Source: Hyunsoonleella ulvae (GTDB lineage Bacteria; Bacteroidota; Bacteroidia; Flavobacteriales; Flavobacteriaceae). From it: a stretch of DNA of 64,000 nt. The notes beneath the pieces are model-generated. The model worked only from the letters and a program-made list of their open reading frames with translations, was not told the DNA's origin and did not search any database. Positions 19,203 to 27,918 of the stretch are shown here, one piece after another (the stretch's first letter is position 1; each line of letters starts with the position of its first letter). The translations under genes were made by a program, and so were the position numbers. The DNA is taken from the NCBI RefSeq assembly GCF_016827605.1, contig NZ_JAEPJQ010000001.1, forward strand, positions 124,001 through 188,000, in the 5' to 3' direction.

Positions 19203-21008
19203 ATGGAAACAAAAGACATATTAAGAGGTGGCCAGTTCCTTGTAAAGGAAAGCAACTGTGAAGACATTTTTACACCTGAGGATTTTAATGAAGATCAACT
19301 CATGATGAAAGAAGCTGTTTCTGAATTTGTTGACAGGGAAATATGGGCCAAAAAAGCGCAGTTTGAACAAAAAGATTATGCATTAACAGAATCCTGTATG
19401 CGTCAAGCTGGAGAACTTGGCTTTTTAAGTGTTGCCGTTCCTGAAGAATACGGTGGAATGGGCATGGGCTTTGTAGACACATGTTTGGTTTGTGATTATA
19501 TTTCTGGAGCAACAGGTTCTTTTAGTACAGCATTTGGAGCACATACAGGTATTGGTACTATGCCAATTACACTATACGGTAACGAGGAGCAAAAACAAAA
19601 ATATGTACCAAAATTAGCTTCTGGAGAATGGTTTGGCTCGTATTGTTTAACAGAGCCTACTGCTGGTAGTGATGCCAATTCTGGACGAACAAAAGCAGTA
19701 CTTTCAGATGATGGGAAAACATATAAAATCACTGGACAAAAAATGTGGATTTCTAATGCTGGTTTCTGTAGCGTAATGATCGTTTTTGCCCGTATTGAAG
19801 ATGATAAAAACATCACAGGTTTTATAGTAGACTACGACCCTGAAAACCCTAATGGCATTACCATGGGAGAAGAAGAACATAAACTAGGTATTCGTGCCTC
19901 TTCCACACGTCAAGTATTTTTTAATGAAACTGTGGTTCCTGTAGAAAATATGTTATCTACTAGAGGAAACGGTTTTAAAATTGCGATGAATGCACTAAAT
20001 GTAGGTAGAATTAAATTGGCAGCAGCCTGTTTAGATGCGCAAAGACGTACCATAACAGAATCAGTAAAATATGCCAACGAACGCATTCAGTTTAAAACAC
20101 CTATTTCAAGTTTTGGTGCTATCCGACAAAAAATTGCTGAAATGGCTACCAACTGTTGGGTTGGAGAAGCAGCTACCTATCGTGCCGCAAAAGATATAGA
20201 AAAGCGTATTGAACTTCGCAAAAACAACGGAAAAGATACCCATCAAGAAGCAGAGCTTAAAGGCGTTGAAGAATATGCTATTGAATGCTCTATCTTAAAA
20301 GTAGCAGTTTCAGAATTTGTACAACATTGTACAGATGAAGGTATCCAAATTTTTGGAGGTATGGGCTTTTCAGAAGAAACACCAATTGAATCTGCTTGGA
20401 GAGACGCCCGTATAGCTAGAATTTACGAAGGTACCAACGAAATCAATCGTATGCTGAGTATAGGTATGCTCATCAAAAAAGCTATGAAAGGTCATGTAAA
20501 CGTTCTAGAACCAGCTATGGCTGTAAAAGAAGAGTTAATGGGTATTCCATCATTTGATGTTCCAGATTACTCAGAATTGTTTTCAGAAGAAAAAAATATC
20601 ATTAAAAATTTAAAGAAACTATTTTTAATGGTAGCTGGTGCAGCACTTCAAAAATACGGCGAGAAAATTGAAGAGCAACAACAATTAATGTTAGCGTCTT
20701 CTGATATATTGATTCAAATTTACTTGGCAGAATCTGCAATTTTACGTGCAGAAAAAATGGCTAAAAAAGAAGGAGAAGATAACGTTAAAGAGCAAGTTGC
20801 TATGGCAAAATTAAATTTATTCCATGCTATCGATGTTATAGAAACTGCAGGCAAACACTCTATCATTTCCTTCTCTGAAGGCGATGAACAAAAAATGATG
20901 CTTGTAGGCCTAAGACGTTATATCAAATATGTAAACATGCCTAATATTATTGAGCTCAGACATATTATCGCAGAAAAAGTAATTAAAGAAAATAAATATT
21001 GTTTTTAG
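19203..21008 (+). CDS. acyl-CoA dehydrogenase
   Basis: A 601-residue FAD enzyme for the first step of beta-oxidation. The flavin/substrate motif reads CLTEPTAGSDANSG, the catalytic base is Glu409 in IYEGTNEINRM, preceded by the FGGMGFSEETPIE helix. The length, with about 190 residues beyond the usual 380-residue core, matches the VLCAD-like group with a helical C-terminal extension. Start taken at ATG 19203 (METKDILRGGQFL); an in-frame TTG at 19176 would translate part of the repeat. Last gene of the operon; a palindrome AGAGTTTAAACTCT overlaps its stop codon (21007-21020) and a terminator follows. Electrons would go to ETF, which is not in the window. Confidence 0.94.
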   Translation: METKDILRGGQFLVKESNCEDIFTPEDFNEDQLMMKEAVSEFVDREIWAKKAQFEQKDYALTESCMRQAGELGFLSVAVPEEYGGMGMGFVDTCLVCDYISGATGSFSTAFGAHTGIGTMPITLYGNEEQKQKYVPKLASGEWFGSYCLTEPTAGSDANSGRTKAVLSDDGKTYKITGQKMWISNAGFCSVMIVFARIEDDKNITGFIVDYDPENPNGITMGEEEHKLGIRASSTRQVFFNETVVPVENMLSTRGNGFKIAMNALNVGRIKLAAACLDAQRRTITESVKYANERIQFKTPISSFGAIRQKIAEMATNCWVGEAATYRAAKDIEKRIELRKNNGKDTHQEAELKGVEEYAIECSILKVAVSEFVQHCTDEGIQIFGGMGFSEETPIESAWRDARIARIYEGTNEINRMLSIGMLIKKAMKGHVNVLEPAMAVKEELMGIPSFDVPDYSELFSEEKNIIKNLKKLFLMVAGAALQKYGEKIEEQQQLMLASSDILIQIYLAESAILRAEKMAKKEGEDNVKEQVAMAKLNLFHAIDVIETAGKHSIISFSEGDEQKMMLVGLRRYIKYVNMPNIIELRHIIAEKVIKENKYCF

Positions 21009-21052
21009 AGTTTAAACTCTAAACATATCGTGTGACTAATTCAAATGTAAAA

Positions 21053-21087
21053 GGCGCTTCAAATTCAATTTTGAGGCGTTTTTTTAT
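21053..21087 (+). terminator. Rho-independent terminator of the beta-oxidation operon
   Basis: Stem CGCTTCAAA (21055-21063) / TTTGAGGCG (21070-21078, one G-U pair) followed by TTTTTTTA. It closes the MarR-fadN-thiolase-dehydrogenase unit. Confidence 0.8.
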
Positions 21088-21179
21088 TTCTTTATCTTGT
21101 AGTTCTTTAAAAAATTGTCTAATAATGTCCTCTATTATCAAGTTTAGAACGTTTTACATATAAATTAAAACTTCTTATC

Positions 21180-21674
21180 ATGAAAACATTTATAATAATA
21201 GCGTTTGTATTAAAAGGATTTGTATTAACTAATCATGCCTACACACAATCTGAAAAACAATTAGAACCAAAATTAGAAAACATAGCGTGGATTTCAGGGA
21301 ATTGGAAAGGCGAAGCCTTTGGAGGACAAACCGAAGAAAATTGGAGTAAACCATCTGGAGGCTCTATGATGGCAACTTTCAAATTAATAAATGATGGAAC
21401 AGTTACTTTTTATGAAATAGAAGTAATCAGAGAAGTTAATAACACTTTAATACTGCAATTAAAGCACTTTAACAATAAATTAGAAGGCTGGGAAACAAAA
21501 GATGAAACCGTTGATTTTCCTTTAAAACGTATAACAAAAAACAGAGTAGAATTTGAAGGTATGACCTTTGAAAACATTAGCCCAAACGAAATGAACGTTT
21601 ACGTAGACGTTAAACATAAAGACGGCACAGTTGAAACAGTTAAATTCAATTATAAAAAAGATAAATGCGATTAA
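21180..21674 (+). CDS. secreted DUF6265-like protein
   Basis: A 164-residue protein with a hydrophobic N-terminal signal (residues 1-21, ending near HAYTQS). The mature part begins with WISGNWKGEAFGGQTEENWS, the pattern of the DUF6265 beta-barrel family, and continues with alternating beta strands (FYEIEVIREVNNTLILQL, NRVEFEGMTF). Function of the family is unknown. It probably lies in the periplasm. Its end overlaps the start of the M28 peptidase gene by 10 bp in another frame, so the two are likely co-transcribed and translationally coupled, together with the M1 peptidase 12 bp further on. Confidence 0.75.
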   Translation: MKTFIIIAFVLKGFVLTNHAYTQSEKQLEPKLENIAWISGNWKGEAFGGQTEENWSKPSGGSMMATFKLINDGTVTFYEIEVIREVNNTLILQLKHFNNKLEGWETKDETVDFPLKRITKNRVEFEGMTFENISPNEMNVYVDVKHKDGTVETVKFNYKKDKCD

Positions 21675-22999
21675 AACTTACTTTAATTTTTGTAGCCTTA
21701 ATTCAGTGCTGTTATAGTCAATCAGAAAAAGATATTTATGATATTATAAATGCCGTTTCAGCTGAACGTATTGAAAAAGATATACAAACACTTGTAAATT
21801 TTGGTACCAGAAATACATTTAGCGACACTATTTCTAAAACCCGAGGTATAGGAGCTGCTCGAAGATGGGTAAAAAAAGAATTTGAAACTATTTCTAGCAA
21901 TTGTAATAATTGCTTAAACGTATCCTATCAGAAAGATTTTGTAACTAAAGGAGGTAATAATCGTGTACCTCATGATGCATGGGTGGTTAATGTAGTGGCG
22001 ATTCAAAAAGGTACTAAATACCCTAATCGCTATGTGATTATGAGTGGCGATATTGACTCTCGCGCTAGTGATACTATGGATTTCACTACAGATGCCCCAG
22101 GAGCCAATGATAACGCCTCTGGTATGGCAGGAACTATAGAAGCTGCACGTGTTTTATCTAAATATAAATTTGAAAGCAGTATAGCTTACGTTGGTCTGTC
22201 TGGAGAAGAACAAGGTCTTTTTGGTGGTGCTGGATTGGCTAAATATGCAAAAGATAACAATTGGGATATTATTGGTGTATTAAATAACGACATGATTGGT
22301 AACATTAAAGGTGTTGATGGCGTGATTGATAACAGAACCTTTAGAATTTTCTCTGAACCTGTGCCTCCTACCGAAACTGAACATCAAAGAAAATTGAGAC
22401 GTTTTTACGGTGGGGAAGTTGATGGTATCTCTAGGCAATTGGCCCGTTATATCCATAAAAACACCAGAAAATATATGCCAGAAATGAACCCAATGATGAT
22501 ATACCGATTAGATCGTTTTGGCCGAGGCGGTCACCACCGTCCATTTAACGATTTAGGATTTGCTGGTGTACGTATTATGGAGGCTCATGAAAATTACACG
22601 CAACAGCATCAAGACATTAGAGAAGAAAATGGGATTAAATATGGAGATGTAATAGAACACGTTAACTTTGATTATGCTAAAAAACTTACTGCCGTAAACG
22701 CTATTAATTTGGCAAGTTTAGCTTGGGCACCCCCTACACCAAAAGAAGTGGCTATTGGAGGTGTGGTTGAAGCATCAGCACGCTTTATATGGGAAAAAGT
22801 TGATGGCGCAAAAGGCTACAAAGTATATTGGAGAGATACCACCTCCCCCACATGGGATAACAGTCGTTATGTTGAAGGGGTTTTAGGCACCACTTTACAT
22901 GGTATTGTTATTGATAATTATTTCTTCGGAATTGCAACTGTTGGAGAGAATGGCTTTGAAAGCCCTGTTGTATTTCCAAATAGTTTAATGGTACGATAA
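21665..22999 (+). CDS. M28 family metallopeptidase with C-terminal Fn3-like domain
   Basis: A 444-residue exported peptidase (signal MRLKLTLIFVALIQCCYS). The M28 zinc ligands are mostly present: Asp149 in GANDNASG, Glu181-Glu182 in LSGEEQGLFGG, Asp in LNNDMIGN and the distal His in IMEAHENY. The first ligand is unusual: where the family has GHxD, this protein has GDID (Asp129), so an aspartate replaces the histidine. Residues from about 365 on (ARFIWEKVDGAKGYKVYWRD) look like a fibronectin type III domain. Likely role is degradation of peptides in the periplasm or outside. Overlaps the DUF6265-like gene and precedes the M1 peptidase gene by 12 bp. Confidence 0.88.
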   Translation: MRLKLTLIFVALIQCCYSQSEKDIYDIINAVSAERIEKDIQTLVNFGTRNTFSDTISKTRGIGAARRWVKKEFETISSNCNNCLNVSYQKDFVTKGGNNRVPHDAWVVNVVAIQKGTKYPNRYVIMSGDIDSRASDTMDFTTDAPGANDNASGMAGTIEAARVLSKYKFESSIAYVGLSGEEQGLFGGAGLAKYAKDNNWDIIGVLNNDMIGNIKGVDGVIDNRTFRIFSEPVPPTETEHQRKLRRFYGGEVDGISRQLARYIHKNTRKYMPEMNPMMIYRLDRFGRGGHHRPFNDLGFAGVRIMEAHENYTQQHQDIREENGIKYGDVIEHVNFDYAKKLTAVNAINLASLAWAPPTPKEVAIGGVVEASARFIWEKVDGAKGYKVYWRDTTSPTWDNSRYVEGVLGTTLHGIVIDNYFFGIATVGENGFESPVVFPNSLMVR

Positions 23000-23011
23000 A
23001 ATTTCATATAA

Positions 23012-24661
23012 ATGAATTACAATAGACTATTTATAACGTTTTTATTTACACTTTCATTGTTTTTGGGATATTCACAAGGATTATTATCTGAAAAAGCAAA
23101 CCTTACCAGACAGGATACGTTAAGAGGAAGTATTACTCCCGAACGCGAATGGTGGGATTTAACCTATTATCACTTAGATATTAAGGTTGAACCGGATAAA
23201 AAGTTCATTTCTGGTAAAAATACAGTTCAATATAAAGTTCTTAAAACAGATTCTGTGATGCAAATTGATTTGCAACCACCTATGACTATTTTAAAAATAA
23301 TACAAGACGACCAAGAATTGAAAGTTAAACATGATGGCAATGCACATTTTGTACATTTAAAAAAACAACAAATAGTTGGTAAAACAGAAACTATTGAAGT
23401 GCATTATGAGGGACACCCTAAAGAAGCCGTAAGAGCACCTTGGGACGGCGGTATTTCCTGGAAAAAAGACAAAAATGGCAACCATTTTATTGCATCATCT
23501 TGCCAGGGTTTAGGAGCAAGTGTTTGGTGGCCTTGTAAAGACCATATGTATGATGAAGTTGATAATATGAAAATTAGTGTAAACGTTCCAGACAAGTTAA
23601 CAAACGTGTCTAACGGTAGATTGAGACTTGTAGAACGTATCGGAGACACTAAAACCTACCATTGGGTTGTAAAAAATCCTATCAATAATTATGGCGTAAA
23701 TATCAATATAGGAGATTACATTAACTTCTCTGAAATTTATGATGGTATGGCTGGTAACCTAGACATGGATTATTATGTACTAAGCTATAACCTAGAAAAA
23801 GCTAAGGAACAGTTTAAACAAGCCCCAAAAATGATGGAGGCTTTTGAACATTGGTTTGGGCAATATCCGTTTTATGCCGATAGTTTTAAGTTAGTTGAAG
23901 TTCCTTACCTAGGTATGGAACACCAGAGTTCTGTAACCTATGGTAATAAATACATGAATGGATATTTGGGTAGAGATTTATCAGGTACTGGTTGGGGCTT
24001 AAAGTTTGATTTTATTTTGGTTCATGAATCAGGGCACGAATGGTTTGCAAATAGCATTACCAACAAAGATGTGGCAGATATGTGGATTCATGAAAGTTTT
24101 ACTGCGTACTCGGAAAACCTGTACTTAGATTATCATTTTGGAAAAGACGCTTCAGCTGCCTATGTGATAGGTACACGCAAGCTTATTGAAAATAAAAATC
24201 CGATTATTGGCACCTATAATGTTAATAAATCCAGTGAGGGCACAGATATGTATTACAAGGGTGCCAACATGCTGCATACGCTACGCCAACTCATTAAAGA
24301 TGATGAAAAATGGCGAAACATTTTACGTAAAATAAATGTTGAGTTCTACCATCAAACCGTGACAACGCAACAGATTGAAGATTTTTTAAGTAAAGAAACC
24401 GGTATGGATTTAACCAAGTTTTTTAATCAATACTTAAGAACTACCAAAATTCCAACTCTAGAATATAAAATTGACAAAAAGGCATTACAATACAGATATA
24501 CTAATATTGTTGATGGGTTTGATATGCCTGTTCAAATTAGAATAAACGAAAAAGAGGGTTGGTTATATCCTACTACAGAATGGAAAACATTACAGGAGGA
24601 TTCCAAAATAAAAACCTTTGAAGTGGATAACGATTTTTACATCTATGCCAAGCAAATTTAA
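23012..24661 (+). CDS. M1 family metallopeptidase (aminopeptidase N-like)
   Basis: A 549-residue exported peptidase with signal peptide (residues 1-21). The zinc motif HExxH-x18-E is intact: His338, Glu339, His342 and Glu361 (VHESGHEWF ... IHESF). The exopeptidase loop appears as GMEHQ in place of the usual GxMEN. The N-terminal beta-sandwich domain of the family precedes it (TYYHLDIKVEPDKKFISG). It lacks the long helical C-terminal domain of E. coli PepN and so belongs to the short Bacteroidetes group. With the M28 peptidase it makes a small peptide-degrading cluster. Confidence 0.92.
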   Translation: MNYNRLFITFLFTLSLFLGYSQGLLSEKANLTRQDTLRGSITPEREWWDLTYYHLDIKVEPDKKFISGKNTVQYKVLKTDSVMQIDLQPPMTILKIIQDDQELKVKHDGNAHFVHLKKQQIVGKTETIEVHYEGHPKEAVRAPWDGGISWKKDKNGNHFIASSCQGLGASVWWPCKDHMYDEVDNMKISVNVPDKLTNVSNGRLRLVERIGDTKTYHWVVKNPINNYGVNINIGDYINFSEIYDGMAGNLDMDYYVLSYNLEKAKEQFKQAPKMMEAFEHWFGQYPFYADSFKLVEVPYLGMEHQSSVTYGNKYMNGYLGRDLSGTGWGLKFDFILVHESGHEWFANSITNKDVADMWIHESFTAYSENLYLDYHFGKDASAAYVIGTRKLIENKNPIIGTYNVNKSSEGTDMYYKGANMLHTLRQLIKDDEKWRNILRKINVEFYHQTVTTQQIEDFLSKETGMDLTKFFNQYLRTTKIPTLEYKIDKKALQYRYTNIVDGFDMPVQIRINEKEGWLYPTTEWKTLQEDSKIKTFEVDNDFYIYAKQI

Positions 24662-24663
24662 AT

Positions 24664-25230
24664 TTGGAAGACTTACCTGAAATATATTTTGAACGTGACA
24701 TAGATTGGTACGATTGGCTGTTACAACATCATAACACATCCAAAGGTATTTATTTGATATTCTATAAATTAGAATTAAATATGCCCACAATGCGTTGGGA
24801 AGAAGCCGTAAAGGTAGCATTGTGTTTTGGATGGATTGATTCGACGGTAAAGAGTTTAGGCAACGGCAAACGTAGGCAATACTTCTGCCCCAGAAACCCA
24901 AAAAGCAACTGGAGTGCTCTAAATAAAAAACATATTGAAGTGTTGGAAAGTGCTGGACTAATTCACGAGTCTGGTTATAAAATGATTGATCTTGCTAAAA
25001 AGATAGGTACTTGGACTGCCATGGATGATGTTGAAAATGGTATAATTCCACAAGATTTACAATCAGCATTCAACAAAAATGAACGTGCTTTTGAAAACTA
25101 TCAAAATTTCTCCAAAGGCTACAGAAAATCTTACCTTTCATGGTTACATAGTGCTAAGCGACAAGAAACAAGAACCAAACGCATCAACGAAATTATAAGA
25201 CTATGTGAGGCCAATATAAAAAGTAGATAA
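24664..25230 (+). CDS. YdeI/OmpD-associated family protein
   Basis: A 188-residue cytoplasmic protein with the family hallmarks WYDWLLQHHNTSKGIYL, ALCFGWIDSTVKSL, and FCPRNPKSNWSALNKKHIE, followed by a C-terminal bacteriocin-protection (OmdA-like) helix region FNKNERAFENYQNFSKGYRKSYLSWL. The family is linked in enterobacteria to resistance against cationic peptides and polymyxin, but the biochemical function is not known. The start is a TTG at 24664, two bases after the peptidase stop; no ATG lies in frame before conserved sequence. Abuts the next gene without a gap. Confidence 0.88.
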   Translation: MEDLPEIYFERDIDWYDWLLQHHNTSKGIYLIFYKLELNMPTMRWEEAVKVALCFGWIDSTVKSLGNGKRRQYFCPRNPKSNWSALNKKHIEVLESAGLIHESGYKMIDLAKKIGTWTAMDDVENGIIPQDLQSAFNKNERAFENYQNFSKGYRKSYLSWLHSAKRQETRTKRINEIIRLCEANIKSR

Positions 25231-25725
25231 ATGTTGAAAAGCGATATTTTTGAAGTTGGATTATTAGACCGATATCATATTTATATTCCAGAACGTATCA
25301 TGCAACCTTTTATTGATGCAAAAGTAAAACGTTTACACATAACAGCATCTAACGATAACAAATCAATAAATTTTTATGCGGCATTTGTAAGAGATAAAAA
25401 TACTGACGATTATCGGATTATGTTTGGCAAGCGATTACAAAAAGAACTTGGTGTTTTGCAGAACGATTATTTCAGCATTCAACTATGCGAAGACACCTCA
25501 AGATATGGTGTTGACGTGCCCGAAGAATTAGAAGAAGTTTTTAAATTGGACGTAGAAGCCTTTAAAATTTTTGAAACTTTAACCATAGGTAAACAACGTA
25601 GTATTATTTATGCTATAGCAAGGTTTAAAACCAGCCAAACTAGAATTGATAAAGCTTTAATAGCCTGTGAAAATTTAAAGAAAGGTGTTTTGAATCCTTA
25701 TACTATTTTGAAAAAACATAATTAG
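25231..25725 (+). CDS. DUF1905/OmdA-type protein (YdeI-like)
   Basis: A 164-residue protein. The first half (LDRYHIYIPERIMQPFIDAKVKRLHITAS) resembles the small beta domain DUF1905, and the second half (VPEELEEVFKLDVEAFKIFETLTIGKQRSII) is the bacteriocin-protection YdeI/OmdA domain, also present in the preceding gene. The ATG directly follows the TAA of that gene, so the pair form one unit. It ends two bases from the convergent fructokinase gene with no terminator in between. Function unknown beyond family association. Confidence 0.8.
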   Translation: MLKSDIFEVGLLDRYHIYIPERIMQPFIDAKVKRLHITASNDNKSINFYAAFVRDKNTDDYRIMFGKRLQKELGVLQNDYFSIQLCEDTSRYGVDVPEELEEVFKLDVEAFKIFETLTIGKQRSIIYAIARFKTSQTRIDKALIACENLKKGVLNPYTILKKHN

Positions 25726-25727
25726 CG

Positions 25728-26612
25728 TCAAGGGTTTGTAAATCTATCTATATCAGACATCGTTAGTTTAGGATTTGCCCCCTCACTCTGGGCAACTAAA
25801 GCACCTACAGCACAAGCTACATCAATTGCTTTTTGTGCATCTTCATTATTGAGTAACTGATTAATGAGCGTCCCTAGAAAGGAATCACCTGCTCCTACTG
25901 TGTCTGCTACTTTAATTTTGTATCCACTATTGTAATACAAACGTCCATCGTAAAATAATACGGCTCCATAAGCGCCTTTGGTCACACAAATATGTTTTGT
26001 ATTGGTTTGCACTGCAATGAATTTAATATTCTGCTCTAAACCCATGTATTTTGAACCTAAATAGTCGGCAACTTCATAAAGTTCCTCATCATTAAACTTT
26101 ATAAAATCTGCCTTTTCCATAAGGTGTATTAAAACCGCTTTGGAATAATGTGGAGGTCTTAGATTTAAATCAAATATATTATAATGTGATACATCAAGTA
26201 ACCGATATAATGTTTGTTTTGACACCTCATCCCTCACAATTAAGCTACCAAAAACAAAAGCATCAGAGTTGGCAACTTGTTTCTCTAATGCATCAGACAA
26301 CTCTATGTTATCCCAAGCTCTGGGATGCTCTATTTCATAAGATGCAGACCCCTTATCATTTAGTATAACTGTAACTTCTCCTGTGCTAAAATTGTCTTTG
26401 GTTTGAATATAGGTATCATCAAGTCCGTTTTCATTAATATATTGTAATAATCTTTCTCCATTACTATCCTTGCCAACAGCACTTACCATGGTAACTTCAT
26501 CTCCAAATGAAGCCAGCCTAAGTGCCACATTTAAAGGGGCCCCACCTATTTTTTTACTTCCATTGGGAAAAACATCCCATAATACTTCTCCAAAACAAAC
26601 AATCTTAGACAT
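25728..26612 (-). CDS. PfkB family sugar kinase, probable fructokinase
   Basis: A 294-residue ribokinase-fold kinase. It opens with GEVLWDVFPNGSKKIGGAPLNVA, the bacterial fructokinase pattern, and has the PfkB signature with catalytic Asp in VADTVGAGDSFLGTLI. It would phosphorylate fructose to fructose-6-phosphate with ATP. It is the last of three tightly spaced minus-strand genes (16 bp behind the glycosyltransferase). In this context it would recover the fructose released by the GH100-like domain two genes upstream. Confidence 0.9.
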   Translation of the reverse strand: MSKIVCFGEVLWDVFPNGSKKIGGAPLNVALRLASFGDEVTMVSAVGKDSNGERLLQYINENGLDDTYIQTKDNFSTGEVTVILNDKGSASYEIEHPRAWDNIELSDALEKQVANSDAFVFGSLIVRDEVSKQTLYRLLDVSHYNIFDLNLRPPHYSKAVLIHLMEKADFIKFNDEELYEVADYLGSKYMGLEQNIKFIAVQTNTKHICVTKGAYGAVLFYDGRLYYNSGYKIKVADTVGAGDSFLGTLINQLLNNEDAQKAIDVACAVGALVAQSEGANPKLTMSDIDRFTNP

Positions 26613-26628
26613 GATATCCTCTTATTCT

Positions 26629-27903
26629 TTAGTAAATATTAGTCTCCATGGTCTGTTGGTTAATAGAGTTTCTAAATACTTGCAACATGCGTTTTGCTAT
26701 ACCCGTCCACCCAAAATTTCGTCGTGCGAAACGCGCACCTTCAACAGATAGTTCGTTTCTTAAGTTAGGGTATAACATAGGCATGGACATCATAGCACCA
26801 AATTCTAAAGGTCTATGAGGGTCGGCAAAAAGTGCCTGATTTCCAAAATCGATTAAATCGTTCAATCCACCATGCACCGTAACTACACTTGGTGTACCAC
26901 AGGCCATAGCCTCAATAGCTACCATTCCAAAAGGTTCATATCGTGATGGCATTGCAAATATATTTGCTGAGCGGTATACGTTAGCCAAATCTTCGTCTGC
27001 TATATAATTTTTCCATTTAATCTTATCGTTTACACCTAGTTCTGTAGCAAGTTTTTTTAATTTTTTAATGCCCTGTTTATCCTGCTCAGAATCTCCGCCA
27101 ACAGCAGCTACTAATCTTGCCTCTGGCACCAACTCAAAAACTGTAGGTAATGATTTAATTAATAAATCATATCCTTTATTATGCGCCATTCTACCAAGTG
27201 CTAAAATATCTGTAGGATGAATATCGTATTTAGCTCTTATTTTATCATTCTCTTTGGAAGGTACGGGGTAAAACCTATTTTCATCAATGCCGGGAGGGAT
27301 CATAGTACAATTTCTTGGTAGAAGATCATATTGCTGGCTCAACAAATCTACTTGAGGAACAGTAGTGGCAATTACATGATTACACATTTGAAATACAAAA
27401 TATTCTTTTTGAATACGTTCTTTAAAACGGTATTTCTCCTCCATATCCTTTTCGTCCATATCACTTCCCATGGTATGTTGTTTCCACCAACCCAAGGAAT
27501 GAGGTGTATGTACATGAGAAATACCTAACTCCTCTGCTATTTTTTGTCCTGCCCAACCTGCATCCCAATAATGAGAGTATACAATATCGTATTGTTTATT
27601 TTGCTTTTTAATTGCGGCTAAACAATTGGTAACAAATTTTTTTAGATGGTCATGCATATCCTCCTTCCTTATAAATTCTTTACCTCCGAAAGGGATTCTC
27701 CATACACTGTAATTTTCATTAACCTCATCGTATTCTGGCTGATCTTCAAACTGTCGGGTTACCAAATCTACTTTTCGTCCTAAGCGGCTAAACCGTTCGG
27801 CAAGTTCTAATACATAAACCACTTGCCCTCCGGTATCTGGTTTACCTAGTTCTGGGTTTGCAGCTACATATCCGTGCAAAGAGATCATTAAAATAGATTT
27901 CAT
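26629..27903 (-). CDS. GT4 glycosyltransferase, sucrose-phosphate synthase-like
   Basis: A 424-residue glycosyltransferase of family 4. The N-terminus ISLHGYVAANPELGKPDTGG followed by QVVYVLELAE is the acceptor-site motif of sucrose synthase and sucrose-phosphate synthase, and the C-terminal half has the donor motif PSRYEPFGMVAIEAMACGTP with its two glutamates. Members join a nucleotide sugar (UDP- or ADP-glucose, or GDP-mannose in mannosylfructose-phosphate synthase) to fructose-6-phosphate. Which donor is used cannot be read from the sequence. Between the phosphatase-hydrolase fusion (15 bp upstream) and the fructokinase gene; all three are probably one operon. Confidence 0.88.
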   Translation of the reverse strand: MKSILMISLHGYVAANPELGKPDTGGQVVYVLELAERFSRLGRKVDLVTRQFEDQPEYDEVNENYSVWRIPFGGKEFIRKEDMHDHLKKFVTNCLAAIKKQNKQYDIVYSHYWDAGWAGQKIAEELGISHVHTPHSLGWWKQHTMGSDMDEKDMEEKYRFKERIQKEYFVFQMCNHVIATTVPQVDLLSQQYDLLPRNCTMIPPGIDENRFYPVPSKENDKIRAKYDIHPTDILALGRMAHNKGYDLLIKSLPTVFELVPEARLVAAVGGDSEQDKQGIKKLKKLATELGVNDKIKWKNYIADEDLANVYRSANIFAMPSRYEPFGMVAIEAMACGTPSVVTVHGGLNDLIDFGNQALFADPHRPLEFGAMMSMPMLYPNLRNELSVEGARFARRNFGWTGIAKRMLQVFRNSINQQTMETNIY

Positions 27904-27918
27904 AATATATATTTTAAG

